This document shows positions 34,240-45,818 of a stretch of DNA of 64,000 nt, piece after piece (within the stretch, counting starts at the first letter, position 1; each line of letters opens with the position of its first letter). The notes below the pieces were generated by a model that saw nothing but the letters and a program-made list of their open reading frames with translations, was not told the DNA's origin and searched no databases. The position numbers and the translations under genes are program-made. The stretch is taken from the NCBI GenBank assembly GCA_037501455.1, contig CM074863.1:59501501-59565500 (forward strand), read 5' to 3'. This DNA comes from Lantana camara. Taxonomy: Eukaryota > Streptophyta > Magnoliopsida > Lamiales > Verbenaceae.

Positions 34240-37200
34240 TGTAACACCCCGCATTTTCGGAGCAAGATACAATGTCGTTTTCGTGCGATTAGATTGTTAT
34301 TTATTTAACTCTTCTTGTGTTTGAATTGCTTTATTTATGTTTTAATAGTTTAATTGACTGATTTCAATCGTATGAAAATATGTGAACTTAACTGAAATAT
34401 GTGCTTGGTGCCTAATTGCTCTTTAATTTAAATTATGTGGGCTAATTTGAGATTATTGAAAGTTGGGGATCTATTTCTAATTATGAGAAATTCAATTTAG
34501 ACTTAATTGGTCTTTACTTTAAATCTTGGGGTACTTTTATAATTTTCTAATCTCTAATTGGATCTAATTGAACCCTAATTCGATTTTGTGAACTTAATCG
34601 CATCAATTAATTTTCTTGAGGGACTTGTTCGCAATTTCTGGGAGTTGTGGTTGTTATATTCCGAGAAACCCTAGCAGCCTTCATATTCTTCATTCCCATT
34701 CTTCTTCCCTTCGTCTTCTTTAGCAGCAGCAACCGCGGAGCCACCCCATCCCCGTCGTGCCGCCGCCACCTTCTCTTCCACGCCACCACCAACTCTACCA
34801 CCAGCCATCGCCTTTCTCATCTCTTCTGACAGAAAAACAGAGCAGCAGTCTTCTTCTCCATCGAAGCGCCGCCACGACTCAGCCCAACCACCACCAGGTG
34901 AACACCGTCGAACCACCACCCTCGTTCAGATCTGAACAGAGGCGGAAGATCTCCACCATTTCTGACCTTGCTCCACCACAGCCAGTCTCTCTCTCCGATG
35001 ATGGTTCTACAACCGACCACCACTCCGTCGCGACTCAGCTCTCCACCACCGCAAGCGTCGATGGCCACCGCCAACTGGCCATAGATCCGGGCAAGATTCT
35101 GACGCACAACCACCGCCCTCAACATTCTCGCTCGTTCCGGATCTGAAAGGGGAAGGACCTCAAGGCTGCGCCACCTCTTTCTCAGCTACCCCACCGGCGA
35201 GATCTACCCCGGTAACCACCATCCAAGCTCCACCACCAGCCATTCTCTCTTTCTCTTCATCCCCTTACGGACTCAGCAACAACGACAGGAGCTTTGCACC
35301 GTTCCGCCACCACCCTCCTGCCGTACCATCCTCAGAAGTTCCGCCATAGGAACAGAGGCACCGCATCGCCGCCGCCTCCATCTTCTCCGGCGGCACACTG
35401 CAACCAAACACCACCGTTCATCTTCTCCTCCACTCTCAGTCCGGGAAACAACGATTGTAGTAGCTTGTAAATCCATATTCCCGAACTCTTGAGCATTTAT
35501 GATTTTATCTTATTTGATTTCAATTATTAATTGGATTGTAGTTGTATTCTTTATACCTGTTATTTGCTAATTATTGATAGAATTAAGTTCTCCATTTTAG
35601 GCCACTGTAATCAGTGTGTTAATTGTGATTTATGGATGAGTTGGTTTTTGAATTAAGGAGAACGGTGTAAGTTTTGCATATTAAATGTCTAATTGGTTTC
35701 CTTGATTTCGAATCGTGATGTAATAACAATTTGAACTAGGGTAGTTAGTTGAATTTCTAAGTTGTATCTGAAAATGAAATTTCAGTACGTGTTGGATCTA
35801 ATCAGAAGTGTAAGTGTTATTTTATAGATGTTCGATTTAACTGTGTATTGGGCAATAAAATGTTCTACCATAAATGTATTATATGGATGTGCGTATATAT
35901 CTTTCTCCAAATACATGTTCAAGTGTTTGATAAATTGTGAATTGAGGTTCAAAATTTAAGCTTAGATATTAACTTGGAAATTATCGTTTGAGTTGTTACA
36001 TGGTTTACTTGAAAACTGATTAGGCATGGTTTTATATTTGGATAATAAAATTTAAGGTGAGCCAATTATGATTTAATGGTCTTGGTTCGTATTATTTGAT
36101 TCCTAAACTACAGTTAAAAAGGGAACCTTATTAATTGTTCAATGAATAAATGTTTACAACATGACCAATCCTTGAATTTGTGCAAATAAGTGTAACTAAT
36201 TAAATAGGTTGATTGAGCATGAACTTACTTGGCATAATATAATTCTTATTCAATTCTCTAACTTGTCTGAATACTCTTTATCGTCTTTGATCATGTATTT
36301 ATGTCGTGTATATGAACTTGATGCTTAATTCTAACATTATAATTGAACCCTATGACATTGGATGATTTAATATGCATTTTGTGAATACATTGACTTCCTA
36401 AATTGATCTTGCATCTTTGGATATGGAATTGCATGATGGTTGCTTGTAAATATGACCTTGTTGAGCATTGATATGCCTTGAATGACCACGACACCTTATC
36501 CAAGCACAACATGAACACTTATGCATAACCACGATCATGTTGAGCAAACGCCGTGCGTCTTGTTTGGTTCATATAGAGTCTAAGTCTGGGCTTCTGTATG
36601 TCTTGTCACAGAGTTTGGTGGTGCCGGTGGGCCCGAGGTTTAGAGTGTTTGGCCCTTCACACTCTCAGACTCTACTTTCACGAGGTGAGGTTTAGGATTT
36701 TGTATAGTTATGCGTCCTATGGCCTTAATATGCTGATTTCAACCCGTGCATGCGAGTATATCTATTATAAATACGTACGTGTTGGGTATGATATGTTTAT
36801 GACCTTGTGAAACAACTCTGTTTTTGGAAAATTAGATATGAAAGCATATATAAGCTGTTTTCAAAAGTATGTTACGTTATGTTCCTGTAGCGAGTTGGCC
36901 ATGAAATATTGGCATCTGTATGTATGTATGTATGTGGATCCAAGGAGCTATGGGTAAGGAGCCCCCGGGACGGTTAGGGCCGTCGGGGATATACCTGTGC
37001 GTAGTTCCAAGGAGCTATGGGTAAGGAGCCCCCGAGACTGTAAGGCCATCGGGGATATACCTGTGCGTAGTTCCTTTTGAGATATCATTGCGCGACCTTA
37101 GGGTGATGAGGGAGACGTGGTATCTTGAGCCTTCGGCTAAGGCCGGGGAGGACTCTTGTGGGTTCGCTACCCCTTGAGGGTGTGTATGTTCTAGATGGTT

Positions 37201-38011
37201 TGGGGACGGCACATCCCCTCCATCACTGGTGTAAAGGTTGGATTTGATTCTGTATTTTATGTTTTGTTATGTTCTGAGGAGTAAAGGTTGGAAGCTCGTA
37301 CTCGCCAAGCATGTGTTCTGTTCTGTCTGGGAATTATGAATCGAGATAGAGTTTCTGAAATGTTTTCCAAAACTTATACTTATATTTATCTTTTGGGTAC
37401 TTTTGGAAATGTCTTTGGTATGCAACACCTATCTCCGGTTCATGAGTCCACCCTTCTGATATGTGTTATGCTCTATATATATATAATGGGTGTGCGTTAG
37501 CCCCCTCACTCGGTCAAGTTGACTGACCCCTCATTTACACTTTTAGTTGCAGGTTGTTGGAGTTGCTAGGCGGAAGTGAGTCCTTTGAGTCACTCTTTGT
37601 CAGTCTAGTCTTTCTTTTTGCATTTGTCGCTTCATACACTTTACTTATGCTTTGAATTGTAGATTGGAGATTATACTTTACTATTCGGTAGCCCTGCGTG
37701 GCACTCTCATTCGGCCCTTGTGGCACTTGATGATTATTATGTTATGTTGATCTGACTTTTCGAGTCTAGGTATCTATGCTAGTTGAACCCGTCACCTGCT
37801 TTGCATGATTTGATTTAAATGCTTCCGCTATCGTGATTGAATGTTTATTTTGCTTCCGCACTCTGAGTTTGTCAAGTTAGATCCGCCTAGCCTAGTGTGT
37901 GAGTTGGTCTCCCGTCCGCTCTGATTCGGATTCGGGCATGGACTTCCATTTCATGACCGGGTCTGGATCATAGTGCGGGGGATGTGGCACTTCTCCGTTT
38001 GGGGTGTTACA
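34240..38011 (+). mobile_element. 3' LTR of element L
   Basis: 3772 bp. Differs from the 5' LTR by about twenty single-base changes, for example a one-base insertion near 35415. It repeats all its features, including the 129-aa frame (34757-35146) and the 67-bp duplication. Ends GGGGTGTTACA, followed by TSD ACACC. Confidence 0.93.
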
Positions 38012-38016
38012 ACACC
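38012..38016. repeat. TSD ACACC, right copy, of element L
   Basis: Matches 28145-28149. The interior of F resumes. Confidence 0.92.
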
Positions 38017-38776
38017 GTACTTGGGGTCCTTTTCAATGTCGTATCCTTTGATTTGAAATCTTCAACTCTATATATAAATTCCTAAAATCCGGTCTTCTCC
38101 TCGATTCATTCTTGGTGTCACCCTCTCTTCGGCATTCTCAATCCCTAAAGAAGGTCCTCAATTCGATCCTTGTCCTACTCGTTTCTTCCAATATCATCGT
38201 GGGATTCCTTTCATAATTGAGTTCCATCTTTAGCCAATCGCCCTAGCCCTAGATTCCTTGCTTAAGTGTTCTCTTGGTCCTGATTTTATTTCCAAGAATT
38301 GAATCCTTCAGTTTTTGGTTTATTAACATGACTTCTTGTATAATTCTCGAACCCGATGTTTCCTCGACCACCTCTAAGTCCAAGTTCTTCACCAATATGC
38401 TTTCTTGTAGAAAATCCCAAAACGCATTCTTCGGAAGATGAGTTTCAACTTTTCTCCAAAGCACTCTCGGATCCCATGTCTTTCATCCGGTATATACGTT
38501 TCTCGAACCTACTTACTTGACATATCTCCGTATCACCCCATAGTTGGCAATCAAATCTCAAGGAAGACCTTTAATTCGACCCTCACTTCAACCATCTCTT
38601 CCCACTTCATAGGACTTCAAATTCAGCCGTATGAGTGAATCAACATTCTACAAATAAACACTAGATATGCATGTCGGGTTATATGTATAGATGAAATGCA
38701 TCATAGAGTCACTCGAGCACGCAGAAAAATGCTAGACATTGTGATTTTAACACATAGAGCAATTTAATTACAAAAT
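38017..38776 (-). mobile_element. Spacer of element F between gag and the L insertion
   Basis: Non-coding as far as I can tell; short ORFs on both strands are unrecognised. At 38790-38815, overlapping the gag end, is the spacer motif GGTACTTGCATCCATGGCA (minus strand). Confidence 0.6.
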
Positions 38777-39424
38777 TCAATATGCTATGAATGCACGTGC
38801 CATGGATGCAAGTACCTCAATTCCTGGGTTCACGTAAGCCTTCTTTGTAGCTTTATCCCACGTACTCGTATTCTTCGCAACTAATGCCTCCTTGATTTCA
38901 TTCCGAATACCTTCCATAAAATACTTGGCCTTCGTCTCGTCGTTGCTTGTAATGTGAGGCATGTATACACCTAATCTCTTGAATTCCTCCAAGTACTCCA
39001 TAACCGTTTTATCTCCTTGTTTTACCGCGAGGAATTCTTCGAGTCTTTGTTCTTGTAAAACGGCCGGTGCGAACTTTTTCCTAAGTTCCCGAACAAACAC
39101 ATCCCATGTCATCTCTTCGCTTGATGCCTTTAATTGTTGGGCAACTCTTTTCCACCGTTGTCTTGCTTGTCCTTGTAGAAGTTGTATCGCAAGACGGGCC
39201 ATGTCTTGAGAATTACACGGCCATAACTCAAATATGCTTTCTATCTCCGAGAGCCATTCTTCGGCTTTTAAGTCATCTCCTTCTCGGAATTGGGGAGGGT
39301 CAAATGCCTTGAATTCCCGGTACATCATTGCCATTCGATTTATAGGTGGAACTTCGGTTGAGGATTGACCTTGATGGTATGGATGTTGGTGAGGTTGACC
39401 AAAGTGTTGCCGACGTGGTGGCAT
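38777..39424 (-). CDS. gag: Intact-looking Ty3/gypsy gag (capsid part) of element F
   Basis: 215 residues, uninterrupted. The N-terminus MPPRRQHFGQPHQHPYHQGQ is basic and Q/H-rich. Residues about 30-175 match the retrotransposon gag domain: FKAFDPPQFREGDDLKAEEW, LLQGQARQRWKRVAQQL, MTWDVFVRELRKKFAP, FLAVKQGDKTVMEYLEEFKR. The start is supported by the preceding TTTCAG|GATG, as in elements B and G. No CCHC zinc knuckle is present: after about residue 190 the frame passes into the conserved spacer motif and stops (KKAYVNPGIEVLASMARAFIAY), so the tail looks acquired from non-coding sequence. The usual role is particle assembly around element RNA. With no pol in F, the protein could at most act with a partner's enzymes. 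Confidence 0.85.
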   Translation of the reverse strand: MPPRRQHFGQPHQHPYHQGQSSTEVPPINRMAMMYREFKAFDPPQFREGDDLKAEEWLSEIESIFELWPCNSQDMARLAIQLLQGQARQRWKRVAQQLKASSEEMTWDVFVRELRKKFAPAVLQEQRLEEFLAVKQGDKTVMEYLEEFKRLGVYMPHITSNDETKAKYFMEGIRNEIKEALVAKNTSTWDKATKKAYVNPGIEVLASMARAFIAY

Positions 39425-39675
39425 CCTGAAAATCTCAACAACTACAATAGAGGTATATGCGTGTCGATTAGTAAGTGCCTATGTCACGTAGTTAAATCAA
39501 TTAAGAGCAATTAAAATGCAATGCATCACGTAATGTAAAGATAACCAAATAATAGGAAATTGTCACACGCAAAGCAAATCGAATCGTGATGCAAACGTGC
39601 ACATAGCCAAATTACCCTATGCCGTACGACCTAGACAAACACGACACGACACTGAACCCCGGTTTTACAACCTGG

Positions 39676-39688
39676 GGCTCTGATACCG
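39676..39688 (-). other. Primer-binding site of element F
   Basis: Minus strand CGGTATCAGAGCC (first base differs from the usual T), matching the 3' end of initiator tRNA-Met, nine bases inside the 5' LTR. Confidence 0.8.
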
Positions 39689-39696
39689 ATAAACTC

Positions 39697-42600
39697 TGTA
39701 GTGCCCCAACGGTGGGCACCACACCCCCGCACCATAGCTCAACACGTGTAGCGAAACAAGGACTCTGCACACATGCCAAACCATAGCGAACGGAGACAAA
39801 CAAAAACAAAACTAACCCTAAGCTAGGCGGGACGTAGACCCTGCACACACAATACTTAACGAATATATGGAAGCGTGATCCTGCCAAACAAAAATTCAAA
39901 TCATGCAAACAGTTGACGGGTTCAATCTAGCATAATTCCTAATCCCGAAATTTAAATCATAACATAAATCATAAATACAAACGGGTTCATCTAATCCGAG
40001 CACCTGTCCTAACCTGTCCCGATTTCAAATCATAAATGAACAAATCATACTTAAACATATTCGTTCATGGATTAATAATACAAAACTAAAACTGAATTCA
40101 AAATGCAAATGCAATGACCCAACTAATACAAGACTCGACTCCAAGAGACTCACACCGCCTAGCTCGGACTCCAAAGCCAAAACCTGCAAAGCTAAAAACA
40201 TAAAGAGGGAGGGGTCAGTCACACTTGACTGAGCGAGGGGTTAACACACGCACGCTATACATAATACACGTAGCAAAGCAGGTAAAAAGAAGATGTTCGT
40301 GAAGCCGGGATTAGTTTTTGCACGCCAAAACATTTGCCCGTGATAATATATATATAGGGTGATTTATAAGGCAGAACAAATGAAACTTAACTTATTTAAT
40401 GAGTATATTCAAAACATGCAGACTAAGCACACATATCCAAACATGTTTTATTAGGTTAAAAGTATATCAAATTTTTTCTTAATTTGAGAATCTACCCCCG
40501 TTTCACGAACTTAAGACCAACATAACATGATTCGGCGGGCATGAGTGCAACTTACACAAAACAAATCAAAACGAGTACATACCAGGAAAATACATAGGGC
40601 GATGGAAGGGTTGCGCGACCCTAATCATCCTAAATCGGATGAGGGGAGTGCTCAATGCTTCTCAAACCCTCGGACTCCTTCCCCCAACCTAAGCTCAGGT
40701 GGGTTCCGGTACATCCCTTACACGGAATTTGGGGCCCCACACTTACACTTATACTTATCACAAAAACCGGAAGCTTAAACCCGCTACACTCACACTTATA
40801 TACATAGCACATGCATATCGTACGTACGTATCACGCCGACCTCAAAATCATAACAGAATCAAAGCTTAGCGTACATAGGCTTATACATAGCTTCATACTT
40901 TCAAACTTATGGCAAAGCCAACAAATACGTATTTAACACATATCTACATAACATAGAGGCTTATAAGTCACATGCATACGAAAACTAGCACATTTCATTA
41001 GGGTATAACTATATCCTAACCTCACCTCGAACCAAACGAAGACGAAGACAAAGCACTTGATTCACCCCGGAATCAACTTGACGAACAAAACACCACCCCG
41101 GGTGCACCTGGACAAACTGAAGACAAAAGACAAGACTTAGACTCAAGAATGAACGACATAGACCCACGGCGTATGTTCATGCATATAGGAGATGCAATCA
41201 CGTAGGCATAACACATATTCGAATCAATTACATGCAATCCAAGACATTACATAGCTTAACATATTCATCTACAATCATATAACACGTCCATGCGCACAAA
41301 CACTACATATTACAAGGCGGAGATACATAACAAGGTGCATAGATGCTTCGTGTAAATAATTCATATTCCTCAAGCAACATAAAACACATATAACAATGCG
41401 TACATACACATAAGCAAGATAAAACAAGTTGGGAATGGGTTCGGAGGTGGCAAGGTGCAAGAAAAGTGGAAGGAAAGCATAAGAGATGGAAAGCATAAGA
41501 GATGGTTCCGAGCAAAACCGGCAAAAACTGGAAATTATTCCGAAACGGACAAGCTGTAGTAAAACAGTCATAACTTGAGTTTGAGAAATGGGAATTGAGT
41601 TTTGTTTATTGGAACTGAAAGTAGACACAAATATCTTTAAAATTCTAGGTGTCTCAAAACGTGGTTCAAAGTGAGGCGAAAATGGCGTACGTTTGAAGTT
41701 GGATGAAAGCAGAATTTCGGCGGGATGGCGACACAAATTTCAAACGATTATATCTCACAATCTAGAACGAATTTTGAGGTGATTCCAATTGGAGGATGTT
41801 CTAGACTTCAAGAGGTTTTCGTAGGTTGAAAACTCAGGCCAGTCCGAGTACATACGAGGTCAGCACATCCGTGTCAAAATTGGCCTGGAAACTGACACGG
41901 CCATGTCGGAATAAAAAAAATTCCAACTCGAGGGCTTGACACGGCCGTGTCGGAAATGAACTAGGGGCTGACACGGCCGTGTTAGGTCATCTTTTCCGAA
42001 AAATCATAGCAACAAAGCAAGAGCTCGACGGGGGTGGTTCCCAAACCACCCCAAACCACATTCCGATCAATTAATACACCAAAAACACTCAAATTCAAGT
42101 TATATCACATATATATATCACATTAGAACATAAATTGGACTCTGAAACGAGTCTGAACACCTAAAACACGAAATCTATACTATTCATCAATTCTCCAAAC
42201 TCAAGAAATAAGGTAATAAAGTAAGATTCAATCCGTAGAATCGAAACACGTAAGGAGAGGGTCACATTGCTTACCTTAGATCGTTGATCGGGCGAATGGG
42301 GTCGGAGTTCTTGAGCTCGAAAGGGTTGGGTGGCTTCTCTTCTCTTCTCTTCTCCTCTCCCCTCTTTCTTGCTTGGACCAAACCAAAATGTGGAGAAAGG
42401 GGGTTCGGTCCTCTCTTGTAGGGCCAAGAAACGGGTAGGGTCAAATGGTGTCCGGTCCATTCGGATTGGATTAAAAACGGTAGGGCTAACAAACGGCTTT
42501 GAAAACATAAAGTTAATTTCATCGAATCCAAATCGTCGAAACGAACTCAATGAAGGGGTCAGAATTCGAATTCGAATTCCCGAGCTCAAGATTGCCACGA

Positions 42601-42799
42601 AGGCCCAAACACCCTAATTAATTAGGTCCCTAAACTTCAATTATTGGGCATTCGAGCCCAAACAATTAATTAAATTCTAAAGCGCACAAGACTTAAATAA
42701 ATATACGTTGACACTTAAAGCATGCGAATTCACATAAATCACGAAATTAAACTCTCTCGTGACGCGTACCTGGAAATGCCGAAGTAGCGGGATGCTACA
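39697..42799 (-). mobile_element. 5' LTR of element F
   Basis: 3103 bp, minus strand TGTAGCATCCCGC...GGGGCACTACA. It is about 90 bp longer than its partner, mainly through additional palindrome units at 41894-41983. Donor-like AAG|GTAAGC near 42274; hairpin CAGTC-ACACTT-GACTG near 40216-40231; acceptor GCAG|G near 40185. It is followed inward by the PBS. Confidence 0.9.
41894..41983. repeat. Palindrome cluster of the F 5' LTR
   Basis: GACACGGCCATGTC (41894-41907), perfect GACACGGCCGTGTC (41938-41951) and GACACGGCCGTGTT (41970-41983). The 3' LTR has one good copy, so unit number changed after or during insertion. Confidence 0.82.
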
Positions 42800-43891
42800 A
42801 ACTCATCTTTCAATTTCTCACACTTGAGCACATAATTTCCCATCAACAGCTCTTTGCTTTTCTTTATCGTTTCCATTTGTTGCTCTATGCCTCCCAATTC
42901 GAACTCGTAACACGATAATTCAGCTTGAGTCTGGAAAATAAACTTCAATCCGACCGAAGATAGAACCTTTGGCATCTTGGCCTTTCATGAACTTGAAATC
43001 TCCTTATCGATCGGTTCTCACTAGCTCCTTCCAATACGACTTCTTCCTCACCCGAAATCCGATTGTCTTAGTTTACCTCTTCCTCTTCCTTTGACCCGAA
43101 CTTGAGTTCTCTTGAGGGTCTTCGTCTCCTCGTTGATAAAATCCTTGAATCTAAACATCTTCAAGATTTATTCACTTGTCCCGTGAATGGATGATCCACT
43201 ATCTTAACAAACCTTCACCGACCACCACGAAAATTGGAAACTATTCCACAAATCAGTCTTCTACTCCAAATCTTACCTCCTATTCCTAGCGAAGAGATTT
43301 CCTCTCTTGACTTTAAGCTTAGGAATTGGCAAAACATGGCTTCCAACCTCCTGCCTTGTGGTTTCCATCCTGACTTATCTTCTAATAAGGATCTTTGTAA
43401 TGATGAGAGAGCTTTGGTGCACCATTGTAAGGACACCAAAGACCATGGCTCCACTTACAAAAGACCACGATCCTCGGATCCCCTAGGTAAACCCCGGTGC
43501 ATTCCTTACATTTTCCCGGGCTTGAAATTAGAGCTTGTGATAGGTTGTGGTTGTCGTAGAGATTGGCCGTGGTTTGATATTGTAAGAATATCATGCAAGC
43601 CCAACTCATCTCAAATATAAATACATGTCGGTTAGTAAGTGCATATGACACATAATAAGCGCCAAGAGCACGTATTTGAAGTAAAATGCAACACATATTC
43701 GAAAAGTTTAAAGTAAAACAAGTTCAACATATAAATTTCTAACATTTTGCATCAAACATCGTCAAGTAAGTTCAAGAATAAATGCAATGGACACGTTGAC
43801 AATTAGTTCCTAAGCCGTACGACCTAAACTGACTCAATCACAACACGAGAGCCCGGGTTTTGCAACCTGGGGCTCTGATACCACTTAAGGA
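42800..43891 (-). mobile_element. 5' part of the interior of element E
   Basis: Begins with the F target duplication AACTC and ends with a PBS (43871-43883, minus strand TGGTATCAGAGCC) eight bases from the LTR. Minus-strand frames at 42739-42975 (charged, helix-like ...ELGGIEQQMETIKKSKELL...) and 43215-43454 are not recognisable as gag or pol. The leader near 43625 (GTCGGTTAGTAAGTGC) matches that of F near 39465. With 21853-24186 the E interior totals about 3.4 kb and has no identifiable gene. Confidence 0.65.
43871..43883 (-). other. Primer-binding site of element E
   Basis: Minus strand TGGTATCAGAGCC, a perfect initiator tRNA-Met type PBS. Shows that the adjoining LTR end (43892) belongs to a 5' LTR. 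Confidence 0.85.
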
Positions 43892-44911
43892 TGTAGCACC
43901 CCAAACGGAAGGTGCCACATCACCCGCACTCAGACCCGACCCGTATATGAAATAGGAAATCCATACACGTGCAAAATCAGAGCGAACGGGGACTCACTCA
44001 CTCGCTATGCTAGGCGGGAGCTAAAACCTCAAAACCAAATAAGTAATTCAATAAGATAAAATGCACGTGCGGAAGCATATCATGTAATCAATCATAAATA
44101 CAGGTGTCAATTGACGGGTTCAACTAGCATAAATACCTAGTCCCGAAAATTCAAACATAAACATAATCAAAAATCATGAATCATAAATCATAACCACAGG
44201 TTCAGTTTATCCCTAGAAACCTGTCCCGAAACAATAAAACATAAGCTCAACATTTATACATGTTTCAATGTGTCTTAAACAAATTACAATGTGCGTGTAG
44301 AAAGACTCTGACTTAACCACAGGACTTGACAGACACAAAATCCCGCCCAGCACTCCCAAAACCTGCAAAAGAATTGAAAACAAAGACGGGTTTAGTCTAT
44401 AGGAGACTGGTGGGTGTAAAACAAAGCACAATATAATATAAGACATTAATTAAACATTCACATGCAAGTTATAATCCCATTTGAGGTTTTTAAAGTATTT
44501 CCCAAGTGGGTGAGATAAAGAAATCATCAAAGGGGATTATAACAACCAATTTCTGTTAGGTCTTTCGTGGCCGGCGAGTGGGCGTGCATTATCTCCAACC
44601 AACACCTTGTGTAATTCATTAAACATTCTTTCTTTCTTTCTTTTCATGCATTAAATTCTTTCTTTGTGCACAATCATGACCATTTACACCTTTTTCCTCC
44701 GGTTGGTGGACGGGTTAGCAAGACCCAGCCACCTCCTTCATTGACCAAAAGGGGTTACATGACTCCCTAGATGGCACTCAACGTCCATTCCTCGCTAACT
44801 CCTAATGTGGTCCGATTACGCCGTACTCCCCAGATGACCAAAATCTCGCTATTTCAAAACATTCACACACGCCAACCCTTTTCAAATCAAACGAACTTAA
44901 AAATAGATTAC

Positions 44912-44912
<1 letters not shown>

Positions 44913-44964
<52 letters not shown>
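44913..44964. repeat. (TA)26 microsatellite
   Basis: 52 bp of uninterrupted TA in the chimeric LTR, where other B-type LTRs have a shorter run (16056-16073). Length is prone to slippage and assembly error. Confidence 0.9.
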
Positions 44965-44966
<2 letters not shown>

Positions 44967-45701
44967 CGTTTTTCAAATGATTTCATAACAAAACGGGACA
45001 ATTCCCTCAAAATATGTATCATACACATATCTAAGTATATATATATATACATAAATCACTGCGGGCTCGAAATACAGGTAGCGTTGTAGGTCGTTTTAAC
45101 TAAAAGGGAGAAAACCTCACCTTGTCGACCAAACCGAACGAAACGAACTCAAACACCTCTAAGAGACCTCCCCGTCACCCACGGGGTGAGCCTAAGGACA
45201 AAACAAAGAGCAAAAGACAACATTAGAATCAAAATGTACCAATTAGACGCTCGACAAATGAATATGGATGCAAATGATGTACAAAGAATGCAATGAGATA
45301 ACACTTAGGTCATGAAAAATCATATTAAATCATATTAAGTCATAATTTATATATTTCACGTTAAAAAAATTTATAAAAATTACATAATGAGCATAACACT
45401 TCAATAAACATGTTAGGCATGCATGCATACAATAAAATAAATAAAGAAAATTCATACGAACCAAGGAAGCGACATATTCATACATGCATGCACGTAGAAG
45501 GACATATGATGCATATTAGGTCAAATAGTTCACATCCGAGCACCAAAATCACGCCATAAACACATAATAAAACATGTAACACATAATACATGAAGTTACT
45601 AATGCATACAAGGCAAGAAAGAAGCAAGGAAATCAAGCAAAACACGAAAGAAATGAAAAACAAAACGTGGCAGCAGCACCAACTTGAAACTGCCCAAAAG
45701 T

Positions 45702-45818
45702 GGTCACGGCCGTAATCACCACCCCCACCAACGTTCTCAGCAGGTTCAGGTCGAAAGTGGCCCCAAAAATGGTTGTGGCCGCGACCAAAAACAAGTTGTT
45801 TTCAGTCGCGGCCACGAC
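45702..45818. repeat. Palindrome cluster of the chimeric LTR
   Basis: GGTCACGGCCGTAATC (45702-45717), GGTTGTGGCCGCGACC (45771-45786) and GTCGCGGCCACGAC (45805-45818). Arms are of the GGTCGCGG/CCGCGACC type seen in LTRs C and D, unlike LTR B's ATCCAC, although the rest is B-like. Confidence 0.75.

Larger units (their letters stand above)
28150..38011 (+). mobile_element. Element L: young, complete LARD-like non-coding retrotransposon
   Basis: 9862 bp with two near-identical LTRs (28150-31920 and 34240-38011; about twenty differences by eye, including one single-base indel), an 11-bp terminal inverted repeat TGTAACACCCC/GGGGTGTTACA, and perfect TSDs ACACC. The 2.3-kb interior holds no intact gene, so it must move in trans. 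The high LTR identity makes it the most recent datable insertion here. The usual PBS is missing after the 5' LTR (see findings). It keeps the PPT hairpin, polypurine tract and LTR acceptor site. Confidence 0.93.
24187..42799 (-). mobile_element. Element F: complete gag-only LTR retrotransposon (minus strand), split by element L
   Basis: Two LTRs of one family (24187-27199 and 39697-42799), matching TSDs AACTC, a PBS at 39676-39688, an open gag ORF at 38777-39424 and a polypurine tract at 27200-27217. Without nested element L the interior is only about 2.6 kb, far too short for pol, and none is recognisable. F is therefore a non-autonomous element that keeps gag. Its LTRs differ by scattered substitutions and indels, more than those of the nested L, in keeping with F being older. 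Confidence 0.88.

Noticed and set aside
42739..42975. Helical, charged minus-strand ORF as a conserved protein
   Set aside because: Crosses the F LTR boundary and TSD; the part in E is short and unrecognised.
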